Assembly (NCBI RefSeq): GCF_914767665.1
Contig: NC_059501.1
Span: 76,296,798 to 76,360,797 of the forward strand
Direction of reading: 5' to 3'
From: Harmonia axyridis
Lineage: Eukaryota; Arthropoda; Insecta; Coleoptera; Coccinellidae
DNA: 64,000 nt
In this document: positions 10,350 to 21,840 of the stretch, one piece after another
Numbering within the stretch: position 1 is the stretch's first letter
Layout of the letters: each line of letters begins with the position of its first letter
The notes under the pieces: generated by a model
Seen by the model: the letters and a program-made list of their open reading frames with translations, nothing else
The model's database searches: none
Told to the model about the DNA's origin: nothing
Position numbers and translations under genes: made by a program

Positions 10350-10800
10350 AGCGGTGTCAAAATTGACGATCTCTAATTAGCCGAATTTCGATCTCACCCG
10401 AAAAATTTTTTGTCCAAAAATTTTCGTGAAATTTTCCATACCCTTAGAAAATTGAAAAAAATAAAAATTCCTTCATGGAAATATTGTATCATTTTATTGG
10501 TTGATTCGACTATGTTGATCACGAAAATGCTTGCAGTTGGGTGAAAAACGTTTGTATTTGAGGGGTCTGTGACGAATAATTCAGGAGATATAACGATTTT
10601 TGGAGGGAAATTCAATTTTTTTACCAATTTCGAGTTCAAATTCCCTCAAAACCGTAAGCTTTACGAAGAAATAGTGAGAGATGCCAGAATTGACAATCTC
10701 TGATTAGCCAAGTTTCGATCTCACATGAAAAAATTTTTATCGAGAAATTTTCTCATAATTTTTCATACCTTACCCTTAGACCTATTCAAAAAACCCCAAC
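10350..10800. repeat. Pair of direct repeats, about 325 bp apart
   Basis: Two copies of a roughly 95-bp block (10355-10450 and 10680-10775) share CTAATTAGCC / CTGATTAGCC, TTTCGATCTCAC and a TTTTCATACC-like end. The second is followed near 10838 by CGGGACATCCTGTACA, whose reverse complement begins TGTACAGGATGTCCCG like several MITE ends. Non-coding repeat. Confidence 0.6.
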
Positions 10801-10934
10801 ACTTCTCTTTATCTGTAAAAAGGTAATTGAATTCGGGACATCCTGTACATTCGAAATAAACACACCGATAAAGGTCATCATTGTTACGGAAACGACTACC
10901 AAATCATCAAAAACTTTAAGTCAAAAGTGTACCT

Positions 10935-11141
10935 GCAACTTTACTTCAGTCGAAAGGTATTGGGTCTTATAATTATTGCTGTGTATGAGCACAGTACCAT
11001 ATCCGATCTCATGCGCTATGTCTTCCCAAAAAGCCTTTTGCAGGCCCACATGGCTACAGTGGCTCTGGAAAAAGTGTTGGATATATATTTACTCCAGTTG
11101 AGTTTATTATCCAGAGTAACACCCAGATATTCATACACACT
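10935..11141 (-). pseudogene. Non-LTR reverse transcriptase fragment
   Basis: The minus-strand translation reads VYEYLGVTLDNKLNW, then ATVAMWACKRLFGK, a stop and a residual LCSYTA. This is the YLGV segment after the RT palm plus the WACKRL..GK stretch of I/jockey-like ORF2 proteins. It lies outside the target-site duplication of the 9346-10213 insertion, so it is probably part of a separate, older element of a related family. Confidence 0.7.
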
Positions 11142-11767
11142 GTAAAAGTTCAGAATTGGGCCATTTAGAACCGGTTAACTTGCTATGGTATATCGTCAGG
11201 TTAAATAGACACATAATATCTATTCAAACAACAACTTAAAGAGTGAAGGTAACGTCAAATATTCTTTCTTTTCAATTGGCAATAAGTCACAGAATTCGTT
11301 ACCCATATGTCTGTGGATGGGCCAAATATTTTTTCTCCAGATTTCATTCCAAATAATTCGAGGAAGTGTCGATATTCGTTAGCTCCTATTCAGGAACTTG
11401 TCACATATGATTATCGGCTGAATGGAGTTCTCAAACTATCGGCTTTCAGGAAAAACTTCATCGAACAATGGCGTGAAAACGCGCCGAGCTTTCATCGAGT
11501 TTTCCCAATTCACGTGTATTGCTTGCCTTGTCGTGAAAAAGCCGTCTATTTGTATACAATACGATTGAATTTGCTGTCGTACTATGCGGAAATTGGGTTG
11601 TAAACATTCCAACAAAGGGTTTGGATATGCACTACTAACCATGTTGAATTAACAAGAGAATGGTATTATCGGATAAGCCCGAAGGTCGCAGCATAACAGA
11701 GAAATGAACTTGATTTTTTCGTATGAAACCACAATTCGAATATATGCGAAAGCAAATAATATTCGAA
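11142..11767. other. Unassigned; contains an unrecognised open frame
   Basis: A plus-strand frame of 98 codons (11307-11603) overlaps a 68-codon minus-strand frame (11436-11642). The stretch 11400-11600 has more CpG than its surroundings (GTGAAAACGCGCCGAG). I recognise no domain in either frame and cannot tell which, if any, was coding. Confidence 0.35.
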
Positions 11768-12540
11768 ATGTGAATTCTAGTACATTATTCAACGAGCGGT
11801 AATGTAGGTCATAACTCACGCAGATGAAGTTTTTCAATTCATCAAGTGAGTTATGACCATTACCGCAAGTTGAATACTATACTTTATCTACGACTATATC
11901 AATAAATACTAAGGAAAAAATACAGACTTAGAATATAGACAGAAAGAACGGGAAATAAACAGCTCGATCCCGAGTACAAGAGAGATGGAAACTTAGTGTC
12001 ACCAATCACAATCAAACTAGCTTCGGCTAGCTCGAATCTAGTACAGAGTACAGACATAGAACTATATTGAAAAACGTTAATAGTTGCCTATAAAAATGCA
12101 TTAAAATATACCAAAAAACATTCCCTGTAAACGACGACTTAATGATCTTACTGCTACACCAATCTTGAAAATTTTTTCAAACTCCTTTATATTTTTTTCG
12201 GGAAAGTAATTCTGCATGGTAATATTTGCTGTTTGTCTTTTGGAAATGTATACCTATATAAAATTTCATCTTCACTATCTGAATTAATCGTTTTCAGCAA
12301 AACATTCACAATAATTAGATATCAACTTAATTTGAAAACGTCAAAATTATTGAAGTGACATTTCCTCGGACATTCCTCCCCTTAATAACAATAATTGAAT
12401 GTTCCCTTTCGGACAATCGAATAGAAGCAGAGAAGTACAGAAGCATAAATCCATATTTTCCGATTTATTATAGTAAGTTATTAAAACTCACGCTGTTTGC
12501 TTATAGATGCTATTAATTGCTCAAAAGCAGTTGAAGAATG
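11768..12540. mobile_element. Dispersed repeat with hairpin head, copy B
   Basis: Same family as 3358-3790. The head hairpin is short and clear: TATTCAACGAGCGGTAATG-type sequence at 11774-11815 pairs with GAGTTATGACCATTACCGC around 11845-11875. This copy has a longer middle (about 770 bp overall) and the same tail GCTCAAAAGCAGTTGAA near 12518-12535. No transposase. Confidence 0.7.
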
Positions 12541-12604
12541 AATATATAATTCAATAGGAGTAGATAAAACATTAGAAAGATCAGTAAAATCACTCAGATA
12601 ACAT

Positions 12605-13010
12605 ACAGGGTGTATCAGTTTGAATCGTTAAATTTAATGGGATATTATCCTCTTTGTCCTTATTCGGAAAAATGTATGTTATATACCTCTATCTCGATCC
12701 CTAAAAAAGATACAGGGTGTTGAAGTTCACAAGAAAAAATTATTTTTATGCAAAAGGTTTAAAAAAACCTTGGATTCAAACGAAATTTTGCATGCCTACC
12801 CTACTCCCTAAGGGCCGTTTTATGAAGGTATATTCGATTTTGGGGGAACACCAGTGGCGTGCAATTCGATCACATCACATTCAATTATTTCGAAGAAAAA
12901 AGTTTGTCACTGTTATTTTTAAGGAATAAATAAAGCAATTTCGAATTGCTGCTTCGATTTCGAGTAAGATTTGTTTTTACAGAACAAAATTTCTTATTGA
13001 AGCGTTTATA
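12605..13010. repeat. MITE-like sequence with ACAGGGTGT ends
   Basis: ACAGGGTGT occurs at 12605 and again at 12713, and a TATAGGGGTGTCC lies at 13009. Such starts are common at ends of insect MITEs, but inverted partners are not clear here. The 70-codon open frame at 12717-12929 has no known motif. Confidence 0.35.
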
Positions 13011-15026
13011 TAGGGGTGTCCAATACAAATTTTCATTTCGATTACAAGAAACTATTATATTTCAGGAGAAATCGTTTCGATCATTCACATCACGAAATTG
13101 ACCCAATCAGCTCAAATGTTTCCAACAGTTTCTCTATTGCCGGCCGAGAAGGTGGTTCAAGACCAGCCAATAGTAGTTAAATTGTGCGTACTTACTGTGA
13201 CTACGAAATTTACGCAATTTTTGTATTAAATTCAAACAATTTCAGTACATGTAACGTTCCATTTTTAGTATTGGCGTATTTTCACTTGTCAAATGTCAAA
13301 AGATAATAGATTCAAAAGAACAGTTACCTCCTATCGGAAAACCCTTCACTTAAACTTCATTTCAAGACGCTACAATTAATTGGTATGAATAAATGAGACT
13401 GAACTAAATTGGGTGAATACTTTTTATTTGTTTCATTCATCAATTCCCAGTTAAATTAGAAATTGTGTGTGGAACGTGAAACCAAACACAGTTCAGCAAG
13501 ACTAATCGAGCTATGCCTATTTGATAAATTACACATTGAATATTTGCATATCAATTAGATAGAATTATGAACATAAATATATAATGTGGTTTCAATTAAA
13601 TTTTTCAGCTAAATATAAATAAATAATATTAATTGAAATACAAAGAGAATATTTCGAAACTTGAATAAATTTCCTACAGCTCTGCCAAATTTCCATCATG
13701 ACATGGAAACATGATGAATTTAAAAAAAAATTTAATCACATAATTCTCAATATATACAGCGTGGACGACTGAAAACGATACAATTCCGTTTTTGAAAATT
13801 GCATCAACATCACACCAAAACATGAGTAGGTAATTCAAAATTTCAGACTTTTTCGAGAGGCGAAAAAAATCTGAATTAGTTAATTCACTTCAGAACTTAT
13901 AAAAATGAATAGCCATATTTTTCAATACCTATGTTGCTTATTCCGTACTGTTCTAAATTACATTAAACATTATCTAAAATTGAATTGATAACCTCTGAAA
14001 TACAATTTTTCTTTTCTTAAAAATAATATGCTGTTTCAGGAATTCGATCCATAATTCTGAATAACAATTTTGTTTTCAAGATTTCTAACTTCCTAATCTC
14101 AATTTCAATTTCGTTTTTCAGAAATCAAATTAATTATTCTGAAATTCCATTTTTTTTTCAACTATACTGTCTTATTCTAAAATACATGTTCCCCATTTGA
14201 AATTGAACATTGATTTTGTGAACTACAATTGGAAAAGATGTAGTTAGAAATTGAAAGTTAAAAAGAATGAAATTAGACAAACTACGCCAAATTAAAGTTA
14301 AGTATCATAGAAAAATGTGGTGATTAGTCAACACAATGGGCATATGAAAGTAAAACAGTGAGAGATGGTTAATCGATAATGAAATACATTGAGGTCCTGC
14401 ATTTCATTAAGATGCAAAGCGATAAAACAAAACTCAATACTGAGATAAATGTCAGACGTGGATACTACTTAATATTCTGTCTGTCACTTCTTTAAAAGTT
14501 CCTGAGTGGGTTTAGCTACATTGAACTGAAATGAGTTTAATTCATTCAACTCGATACAAAATACGAGTTGAACAGTGCATGAGCTAGATCCATCAAACTT
14601 GCCCTAAATAACAATTGAAATTCGAGATAAGCACTGACACACCGTCAGCTGGGTAGCGCCCTTGGAGACCGAATGGTATATAGATAGAGACCAAAGTGTT
14701 CATATATGAGTTGGAATTTACTATCACGTCACTTTTATCGATTATTTTATTCTCGTCCTGACATTCGACAAAAACACTATCTATTTTTTACATACACATA
14801 CTGAATTTCAACGTATAGGGCTCACTTGTAACCGAAATATTAGTTATTTTATTTCGATATTTAACTTCATTTATCTCTAGTTTTTATTTATTTATTTTTG
14901 TTCATCCTACGTTTGTTTATTTGTAATTTTTTCAACATTTTTGTCTGTTTTTGAATTGTCTGTTGTCCTGGTGTCATGAAAAAAGGGGAGAAAAAGTTCT
15001 ATCTTCCCACAATCTTTATATCATGA
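13011..15026. other. Long AT-rich stretch, nothing recognised
   Basis: No open frame with recognisable motifs and no clear repeat. Several homopolymer runs. Confidence 0.5.
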
Positions 15027-15205
15027 CTACTAGTTTCAAGACTTTGAATTAGTCTCATTCTAAGGTCTTCTAGAGATACAAGCTACAAATTTGAAAAACT
15101 CACAAATAAATCTATTATATTGGACAATTCTTCACTACAAAACAAATTAAGATGGCGTCAATTAGAAGACTTGAGAATGAGACTTATTTGAAGTCTTGAA
15201 ACTGA
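15027..15205. repeat. Inverted repeat next to the truncated mariner
   Basis: GTTTCAAGACTTTGAATTAG from about 15033 recurs inverted at about 15160-15205 (minus strand GTTTCAAGACTTCAAATAAG), both continuing through TCTCATTCT and GTCTTCTA. The arms are about 45 bp with about 85 bp between them. The inner arm abuts the broken 3' end of the mariner at 15209, so this small foldback may have caused or marked the truncation. Confidence 0.65.
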
Positions 15206-15208
15206 AAC

Positions 15209-16087
15209 TAAATCACAAGATCTTGGAGGCCAAATCACAGGTCCAAAACGTGCAATTAGGCGGTCACCAAACTTGTCCTTCAATAAATCGATTGTGGCAC
15301 GAGCTATGTGACATGTTGCGCCGTCTTGTTGGAACCACAGCTCCTGGACATCATGGTTGTTCAATTCAGGAATGAAAAAGTTAGTAATCCTGGCTCTATA
15401 CCGATCACCATTGACTGTAACGTTCTGGCCATCATCGTTTTTGAAAAAGTGCGGACCAATGATTCCACCAGCCCATAAAGCGCACCAAACAGTCAGTTTT
15501 TCTGGATGTAACGGTGTTTCGACATACACTTGAGGATAAGCTTCACTCCAAATGCTGTAGTCCTGTTTGTTGACGTAGCCATTCAACCAGAAGTGCGCTT
15601 CATCGCTAAACAAAATTCGCTTATGAAAATCGGGAACAACGGCAATCTCATTTTGGGCCATTTCGACGAATCTACGCCTTAGTTGATGATCGTTTGGCTT
15701 CAATTCTTGCACGAGTTGGATTTTGCAAGCACGCAAACCAAGATCCTTCCTCAAAATCTTCCATGAAGTGGATGGATACAGATACAATTCCTGTGCTCGA
15801 TGGCGGATAGATTCATTCGGGTCTTCCTCAATGACCTCAATGCTACGCTTTACAGCAGCAATAGCTTCTTCTGTACTCACCGTACGGCGTCTCTGGGGAT
15901 GCGAGTTATCAATAAGAGTAAACGTTGTGCGAAAACGTTCCATGGTTAATAGAATTAACTGCTCTGATGGACGATTTTGTCGACGATAAAATGGACGTAG
16001 TGCGCGATACGTATTCCGCACAGAACCATTATTTTCGAAATAAAATTGCACTATTTGCAAGCGTTGTTCAGGCAAGAATCTATTCGT
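15209..16087 (-). pseudogene. D,D41D mariner transposase, C-terminally truncated
   Basis: The frame is open from upstream of 16087 to the truncation. Comparison with copy 2, which reads ATGGATAGACTC, places the ancestral start at 16085-16087, here ACG; the frame open further upstream to 16105 is probably not used. Visible parts: an N-terminal HTH (QRLQIVQFYFENNGSVRN), a second HTH (SIRHRAQELYL..TSWKILRKDLGL), the first catalytic Asp (LFSDEAHFW) and the second (WFQQDGATCH). The frame reaches WPPRSCDL and then enters foreign sequence, so the third Asp (TPLD in copies 2-4) is lost. Cut-and-paste transposase acting at TA sites by family knowledge; inactive here. Confidence 0.85.
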
Positions 16088-16197
16088 GGTGAATTGCCAA
16101 ACCAAACTGAGAATAAATCACTTGACAGCTGTTAAATCGGTTGCCATCTTGAACAGTAATGCCAACTTAAAGTTATATAGCTCGAAAAAAAACACCC
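15209..16197 (-). mobile_element. D,D41D (rosa-type) mariner, copy 1, 3'-truncated
   Basis: The 5' terminal inverted repeat is at 16197 (minus strand GGGTGTTTTTTTTCGAG). The element contains the most complete transposase of the family here, but its homology to the other copies stops at 15209, in mid gene, where the inverted repeat 15027-15205 begins. The 3' part and 3' TIR are missing. Related copies: 18331-19243, 27615-28549 and 53903-54878. Confidence 0.85.
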
Positions 16198-16269
16198 TTT
16201 ACTATCAAAGAACCACTGACAATGATGCAGTCGATCACATTCTGAATGTTATTATATAGTAAGGAGAAG

Positions 16270-16540
16270 GTGCAATCCACAGGGTGTTCTGAAAAAAGCT
16301 TACTTTGAATTTTTTTGTGCACCCCTGCTTACAACAAAAAATAAAGTTACTGACAAACAAACGCATCTGATAAGTTGTGTTTCTGAGGAATCGAGCTACA
16401 ATGCAGGGTTCAAGAGAAGAGGAACTATAAACTTCATTGAAATTGTGTCTGTTACCTTAATTTTTTGGGTGTGTTGCTATATAAATTGTCATAAGAAAGA
16501 TTATATTGCATTTTTATTGCTGCATCAGAGACTAATTTTT
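16270..16540. repeat. Dispersed repeat, copy 1 (partner 28896-29160)
   Basis: CACAGGGTGTTCTGAA at 16279 and 28896 starts two collinear segments that also share GGGTTCAAGAGA and a ...TTCGTT/GTCTGTT-like stretch about 150 bp further on. Divergence is high. No coding potential. Confidence 0.6.
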
Positions 16541-17681
16541 TTTGTATTTTTAAAATTAGTGAACTTACCTGCGGCATTGTGAATCCGATCCTAACCTGAA
16601 GAACTCAAGTCTAATTTTATTCTTTCGATAGTTACCTTATTTATACAGAATTATATTTGACCGAGGAATCATGGTCAGTAAGTCAAACCTCATCGTTTTG
16701 GACCATGTCCGGCACAAAATGCGACTATTAAAAAAATTCGAGAAGAAATAATAGGTTCTATAGTCCTCTATTGGGAAAAAGATTTCTGAGAAAATATTGT
16801 CAATTAAACAAGTCGAAGGAGGTTCCAGTGATATTATCAATTTCAAAGCCACTAAAAGGCACTTACTTCCTTCCATATCAATTCAAAGGATTCTAAGAAA
16901 ATCTTCCAATAACTATAATGAATAGAAGAATTATTTCGAATTCCCGGATATAACTATTCATGCATATTCACTTCCTGGAAAGAATTTCCGTATAAAATAT
17001 GTATATTTTCTGAAGGAAAAATCAGGGGATGACCTAGTTTTATTTTAATCTCCGACCTATATTTTCCAGGATATTTCTTTTCTGCTCAAATTCAATCTTA
17101 TAGACTTCCGCGAATTACTATTTTGTCGGATTTGCAGATATGTAGAGACATCTGTTTAATATCAATGTGCGGATAGATATATTTTTATATATCTGACAAC
17201 ATATGTCCCTTTAAATCTCAGTGATCTATATTATTGGATGTGGAAATAGCAGATTGAAGAAATTAATTTTTTCACATCGGAATAAGTTAGTGTTTCTGAA
17301 TTTAGCACCTCACGAAATATTCATAACGGTTATTCGTGAATCATAGAATTATGTATATTTTTTATTTCAACTCAGATTATTGAATTCGCACAAGTGTAAA
17401 TACTGGTTGTTGATATTCCAGAAAAGCAATTTGGTGTCGAGGTTTTTCGAGCTGATTCTACATCAACTTGATGTCCTGAATTCAAATAAATTATTCATTT
17501 CAACTAGGGGCTCAAATTTTTAAGATATACAATTTCAGAGAAATATAAGTTACATTATTTCAACTCAACTCCGTAAGTGTAGTAAACAAAAGTAGATACG
17601 AAATTTTTATTTCAGTTATACAAAATACAATATTATGTCGTACTAACAAACAAAAAAACATTGAAGAAATAAAATAGTCAC
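16541..17681. other. AT-rich stretch, nothing recognised
   Basis: No motif-bearing open frame and no clear repeat seen. Confidence 0.5.
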
Positions 17682-18210
17682 TCAACACTTCGAAAGCAAA
17701 CAGTCCCTTTTTGAACTACAGCAGTAATCTGCCATCATGTGCATGTCGCATCTTCCTTGGTAGTGGTCCTCTATAACTTCAATATCTTGGTGACATTTTT
17801 CACCTTGTTCCTCACTCATGTGAGGTCCTAAATTTTCTGGTAAACGGTTTAAGTGGCTGTGTAAATAGTGTATTTTAATAATTATATTGCACCCTAAGGA
17901 TTTGAAACTATTAAGCATTTTGTTAACCATTTCAACATAGTTTTGAGCTTTATGTTTGCCTAGAAAATTTTCTACAACTGCAACAAATGATGTCCAATCA
18001 TCTCGTTCAACTTGATCCTTAATTAATTTTCCTATTTGTAGGCTGTTAAATAATTCTGACTTGATTTTTTCTCTGCTCAACTGATGCAGTTTTATCCCTA
18101 TATATGCAAAACATGACCCACTCTTATCAAGAGACTTTACAAATTACTTCATTAAGCCCAACTTTATATGTAACGGAGGAAGTATGATTTTTTCTCTTAC
18201 TTAACCGAAT
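17682..18210 (-). pseudogene. Relic of an uncharacterised arthropod protein family, probably TE-borne
   Basis: The minus-strand frame carries, in order, IILPPLHIKLGLMK, a TAA where the family usually has Gln, FVKSLDKSGSCFAYI, WTSFVAVVENFLGKHKAQNY, HYLHSHLNRLPENLGP, GEKCHQDIEVIEDHYQGR and MMADYCC. I recall hypothetical arthropod and cnidarian proteins with LPPLHIKLGLMKQFVK, HSHLDFFPENLG, GERFHQDI and YQGRWN..MMADYCW in the same order; function unknown, and their copy number suggests a mobile origin. The final Trp is Cys here. Upstream of 18210 the minus strand still resembles the family (PELTLL) but is interrupted by stops. With its internal stop this is a relic. Confidence 0.6.
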
Positions 18211-18330
18211 TAGTGGATTAATAGAGTCAGTTCAGGTACCTGATAAGCAAGGGTTCCACTATTTATAAATTTTCCGGGAATTTACTCAATAACAGACTGA
18301 CAATAAAACCATTGCATTAATGAATATAGA

Positions 18331-19243
18331 GAGTGTTTTTTTTAGAGCTATAGAACTTTAAATTGCAATATCACAACGATGAATTATTCGATTGACATGA
18401 ATTTTATTTATCCGCAAGATAATCTTGTGGCATTACATTTTAAATATGAATTCTTGCCACGGCTGGCTCGGATGTAGTCCAATCTGGACGTCCAATTTTC
18501 GATGACTTTTTCCAACATTTGTGGTCGTATATCGGCAATAACACGATGAATGTTGTCTTCTGTCAAGGGTTTGTGGGTTATCCGCATAGACCAATGACTT
18601 TACATAGCCCCACAGAAAGTAGTCTAGCGGTGTTAAATCACAAGATCTTGGAGGCCAATTCACAGGTTCAAAACGTGAAATTAGGCGGTCACCAAACGTC
18701 TCTTTCAATAAACCGATTGTGGCACGAGCTGTGTGACATCTTGCGCCGTCTTGTCGGAAGCACAGCTCCTGGACATCATGGTTGTTCAATTCAGGAATGA
18801 ATAAAGTTAGTAATCATGGCTCTATACCGATCACTATTGACTGTAACGTTCTGGCCATCATCGTTTTTGAAGAAGTACGGACCAATGATTCCACCAGCCC
18901 ATAAAGCGCACCAAACAGTCAGTTTTTCTGGATGTAACGGTGTTTCGACATACACTTGAGGATTAGCTTCACTCCAAATGCGGTAGTTTTGTTTGTTGAC
19001 GTAGCCATTCAACCAGAAGTGCGCTTCATCGCTAAAATGGACGTTGTGCACGATACGTATTCCGGACAGAACCATCATTTTCGAAATAAAATTGCACTCT
19101 TTGCAAGCGTTGTTCAGGCGTGAGTCTATCCATAATGAATTGTCAAATCAAACTGAGAATAAATCACCTGACAGCTGTTGAATCGGTCGCCATCTTGAAC
19201 AATAATGCTAACTTAAAGTTGTATACCTCGAAAAAAAACACCC
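18331..19243 (-). mobile_element. D,D41D mariner, copy 2, internally deleted
   Basis: Bounded by inverted repeats: 18331 (AGTGTTTTTTTTAGAGC) and 19243 (minus strand GGGTGTTTTTTTTCGAGG). About 390 bp are missing between the N-terminal VRNTY region and the first catalytic motif: the join reads CGTCCATTTT/AGCGATGAAG. The ancestral start codon ATG is preserved here (minus strand ATGGATAGACTC). Downstream frames at 18791-19078 and 18433-18789 retain SDEAHFW, RQDGARCH and LTPLDYFLWGY, with a frameshift between them near 18790 and another after NPQTLD. All three catalytic Asp codons are visible but the DNA-binding region is gone. Confidence 0.85.
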
Positions 19244-20899
19244 AATATAATGATTTCAGAACTCTCATAAATGAATATAAATATGAATGAAACCCACATT
19301 GCTAGATAAGTTGATGTATCATGTATCTAAAAAGTAGAGCTGATTGCATGTACAGATTTAGCGGCTCCCAGGCACCAAATAAAATTCTTTTGCTGCCCTG
19401 TGAATTAGCAATATCATTTAGTAAAAACTAAACCTATGTACCCTCCAGAGATTCTTAAGGTTCGGCAAAAAAAATTGTTTTTACGATTCCCTCCATAAGA
19501 ATAGATTCTTTCAGTCGCTCTCGAGATTTGAACAGTACGTCAAACACAATTCTTTTTCCCCGAACAGTGCTGGAGGTTTTTCTTGGAAACGTCCAGAAAT
19601 GGTATGAATAAATATATGTTTTCCCCTTGAGAAGATAACCTTGGTGTTGTTATTGAAAGATATCGCGAGGGAAGAGGTTTCGGCATTTTAAGTATTTCCA
19701 CCCCTCGTGAATATATTGTTTCGATTGTTTCGGGAGGTAGAGAAATGCATACAAGATAGGATGAAAAGGAATATAAATTTCGATATCGATGTTTTCAGCC
19801 GGCAGATAATATTCGAAGGCATTGAAGTGATTCATAGAATGAGATCTTGCCTTTTTGCTTTCGTTCAGCTAATGGAATTTCCGAATAATGTTTATTCCAT
19901 TTGCGTTACACTTGAACTGTAAATGAGTTTTTTCACTGCTGCTTTTTCCGCTGTTCCTTTCGCTTTTAAGTATACTTTTTGCATGACGAGAATTGAATTG
20001 GAGTCTATTGTGGCAGCACTTCTTTTGGAGATTAATTCCATAAATTATCGAGACAGATCGATATATTTTTGAGGTGGTGAGATTCAAATTAAATTTTGAA
20101 ATTGAAGATAATAATTCAAGAGCGTATTTTTCAGGTCTGAATAAGATTTTGTAGATCGTTGGTAACGAAGCGGTAAAACATCTTTTTGAACAAACACGTT
20201 TCATTGTTACCTAAAAAATCCGCCATTGAAATCTTAATTCTGAATTTCTAAATATTCTGTATAATTTGAACAAATTCGATTGAATTTTCTGGTTTTTGTA
20301 GTTTCATTCAACTTCCGAGGAGTTTCAAACTGAATTAATGAAATTGTCTCTAATAAGGCATGAAACATAAATGAAATAAGTTGGAACCGTCTCCAAATTT
20401 ACCTACATTTAAAAAAATATGCTGTAAATCTCATAAAATAGTTATTTTTTCATCAATGAAACGACTCTTTTCTTTACGCACGAGAAGTTTTCATAACGGG
20501 CTCGAGGCATAAAATTATTTTTATGTATTATTAATTAATTAATATTTGCTTTATGTACCTACTTCCAACAGGAGGAAATGAATATATAGCGATAGACTGC
20601 AAAGATTTGTCTTGATAAAATGCTATAGTTATGACACAATCCTACTGAAATTCCTTCATATAACTCAGCAAACTTTGACTTATCAAAAATTCTTTAGATC
20701 ATAAATTCAATTCCAAGAGAATTCCTAAAAACAGACAAAAACACACGTCACTCAGTCTCTGTGAATAGCTCATTATGCACGGTGAACGAATCGCACAGTA
20801 TTTCTGAACAAAACGCTAAGATTGAATGAATTAAAATTCACACTTTTTTAGCGTATTATAAATATTCTTTGAAAAACGGATTAAACCAGTTCAATGTAT
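19244..20899. other. No gene recognised
   Basis: Open frames at 19707-19922 (plus) and 19869-20204 (minus, 111 codons) show no recognisable domain. I regard them as chance frames. Confidence 0.45.
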
Positions 20900-21100
20900 T
20901 GACAATGCTGCTCGTCACAAATCAATGAAAACACTTAAACGAATTGCGCTTTCAACTGCTTGATCGCCCAGCATTTCCTCCAGATCTGGCAATCTGTGGT
21001 TATTGGCTCTTTAGATACCTCAAAAGAATGCTCCTGGAAAAAAAGTTGGCTCTAATGAAGGCAAAGACGTATCACTTCATAGAAAAACTATTGAAAAAGT
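20900..21100 (+). pseudogene. Mariner transposase relic (HsMar1/SETMAR-like), catalytic-core fragment
   Basis: Plus-strand pieces read DNAARHKSMKTLKRI from 20901 and then, one frame over, LLDRPAFPPDLAICGYWLF followed by LKRMLLEKK. Family members have DNAPCHKS...LLPHPPYSPDLAPSDYWLF..LKRML, so the second catalytic Asp is kept, the third (PSD) is Gly, and a frameshift lies between. Further on SNEGKD resembles the SNEEV motif. Only about 200 bp survive. Confidence 0.7.
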
Positions 21101-21119
21101 AAGAAAAACCTTGAAGTAT

Positions 21120-21420
21120 ATTATTATTATTTAAATAAATCGGGGTCGTAACGGCTCTGTTAGTCTACCGGGAACTGCGAACAAATCGATCTTTTGCTCT
21201 TTAACCCACCTATTCATACAAACCAAGGGAGGCCGTTGATGCTGTTAACGAAACCGACTATATCTTAAGCAGCCTTGGCTCCACACTCCAAGAAGAAGAA
21301 GAATAGACAGCTAAAGTCTCGGTTTATAAGATAAAAGGCTCACTTCCCAGGCATCTATAGATCCTCGTTTTAATCCCATATACTCCAATACCTGTGCTTT
21401 CCTCTGACTGTTATCCATCG
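21120..21420 (-). mobile_element. Internally deleted non-LTR retrotransposon 3' piece
   Basis: Starts with TATTATTATTATT and continues with sequence clearly related to 9353-9480 (GGGGTCG..., CCGGGAACTGCGA, GATCTTTTG, TTCATA.AAACC). It then jumps at about 21300 to the start of the RNase H region (minus strand CCGATGGATAACAGTCAGAG, equivalent to TDGSKSE with damage). Most of the coding part between is deleted. Same family as 9346-10213. Confidence 0.65.
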
Positions 21421-21539
21421 GTATACCATATGGAGGACTTTTTATTTGAGCGATTTGTGGTATAAGTATCACTTTTGATGATGTTGACGCAGTCGAATTT
21501 CTGAAAAAAAATGTGTTTCTTTTGATCATGCCTAAGGTA

Positions 21540-21840
21540 TTCACGGTTTGGCTTGATATTCAAGCTACTTGGCTCAAGCTCAGATAGTTTGAGCTATTCG
21601 AAGATTGTCACTTCACTCTATGGGTCTCATGCTCAAGTAGCTTGAGCTTGACTTCAACTACTACTTAACTTGAAATCAACTCAAGTTCAAGTCAAGAATT
21701 TATTCATTTAGTAGGTACTTGACTCAACATTGGAAAACTGCTACTTGACTTGAATTTGAGTTGATTTCAAGTCAAGCTCCAGATACTTGAACTTGAGCTT
21801 GAGCCAATTAGCTTGAATATCAAGCCAAGTCGTGAATCCC
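21540..21840. mobile_element. Palindromic MITE rich in TCAAGCT/CTTGAG repeats
   Basis: Left end TATTCACGGTTTGGCTTGAT and the right end (minus strand TAGGGATTCACGACTTGGC) are inverted repeats of about 40 bp. The interior is built of degenerate TCAAG, CTTGAG and CTTGACT words in both orientations. The immediate right flank (21845-21896: GACTCATAGAGTGAAGTG and ATCTTCGG) is also related, inverted, to an internal piece at 21600-21632. The TAGGGAT-like end suggests a hAT-type non-autonomous element; an 8-bp duplication could not be confirmed. Confidence 0.7.

Noticed and set aside
11307..11603. 98-codon plus-strand frame as a gene
   Set aside because: Overlaps another frame on the opposite strand; neither shows known motifs. 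Left as unassigned.
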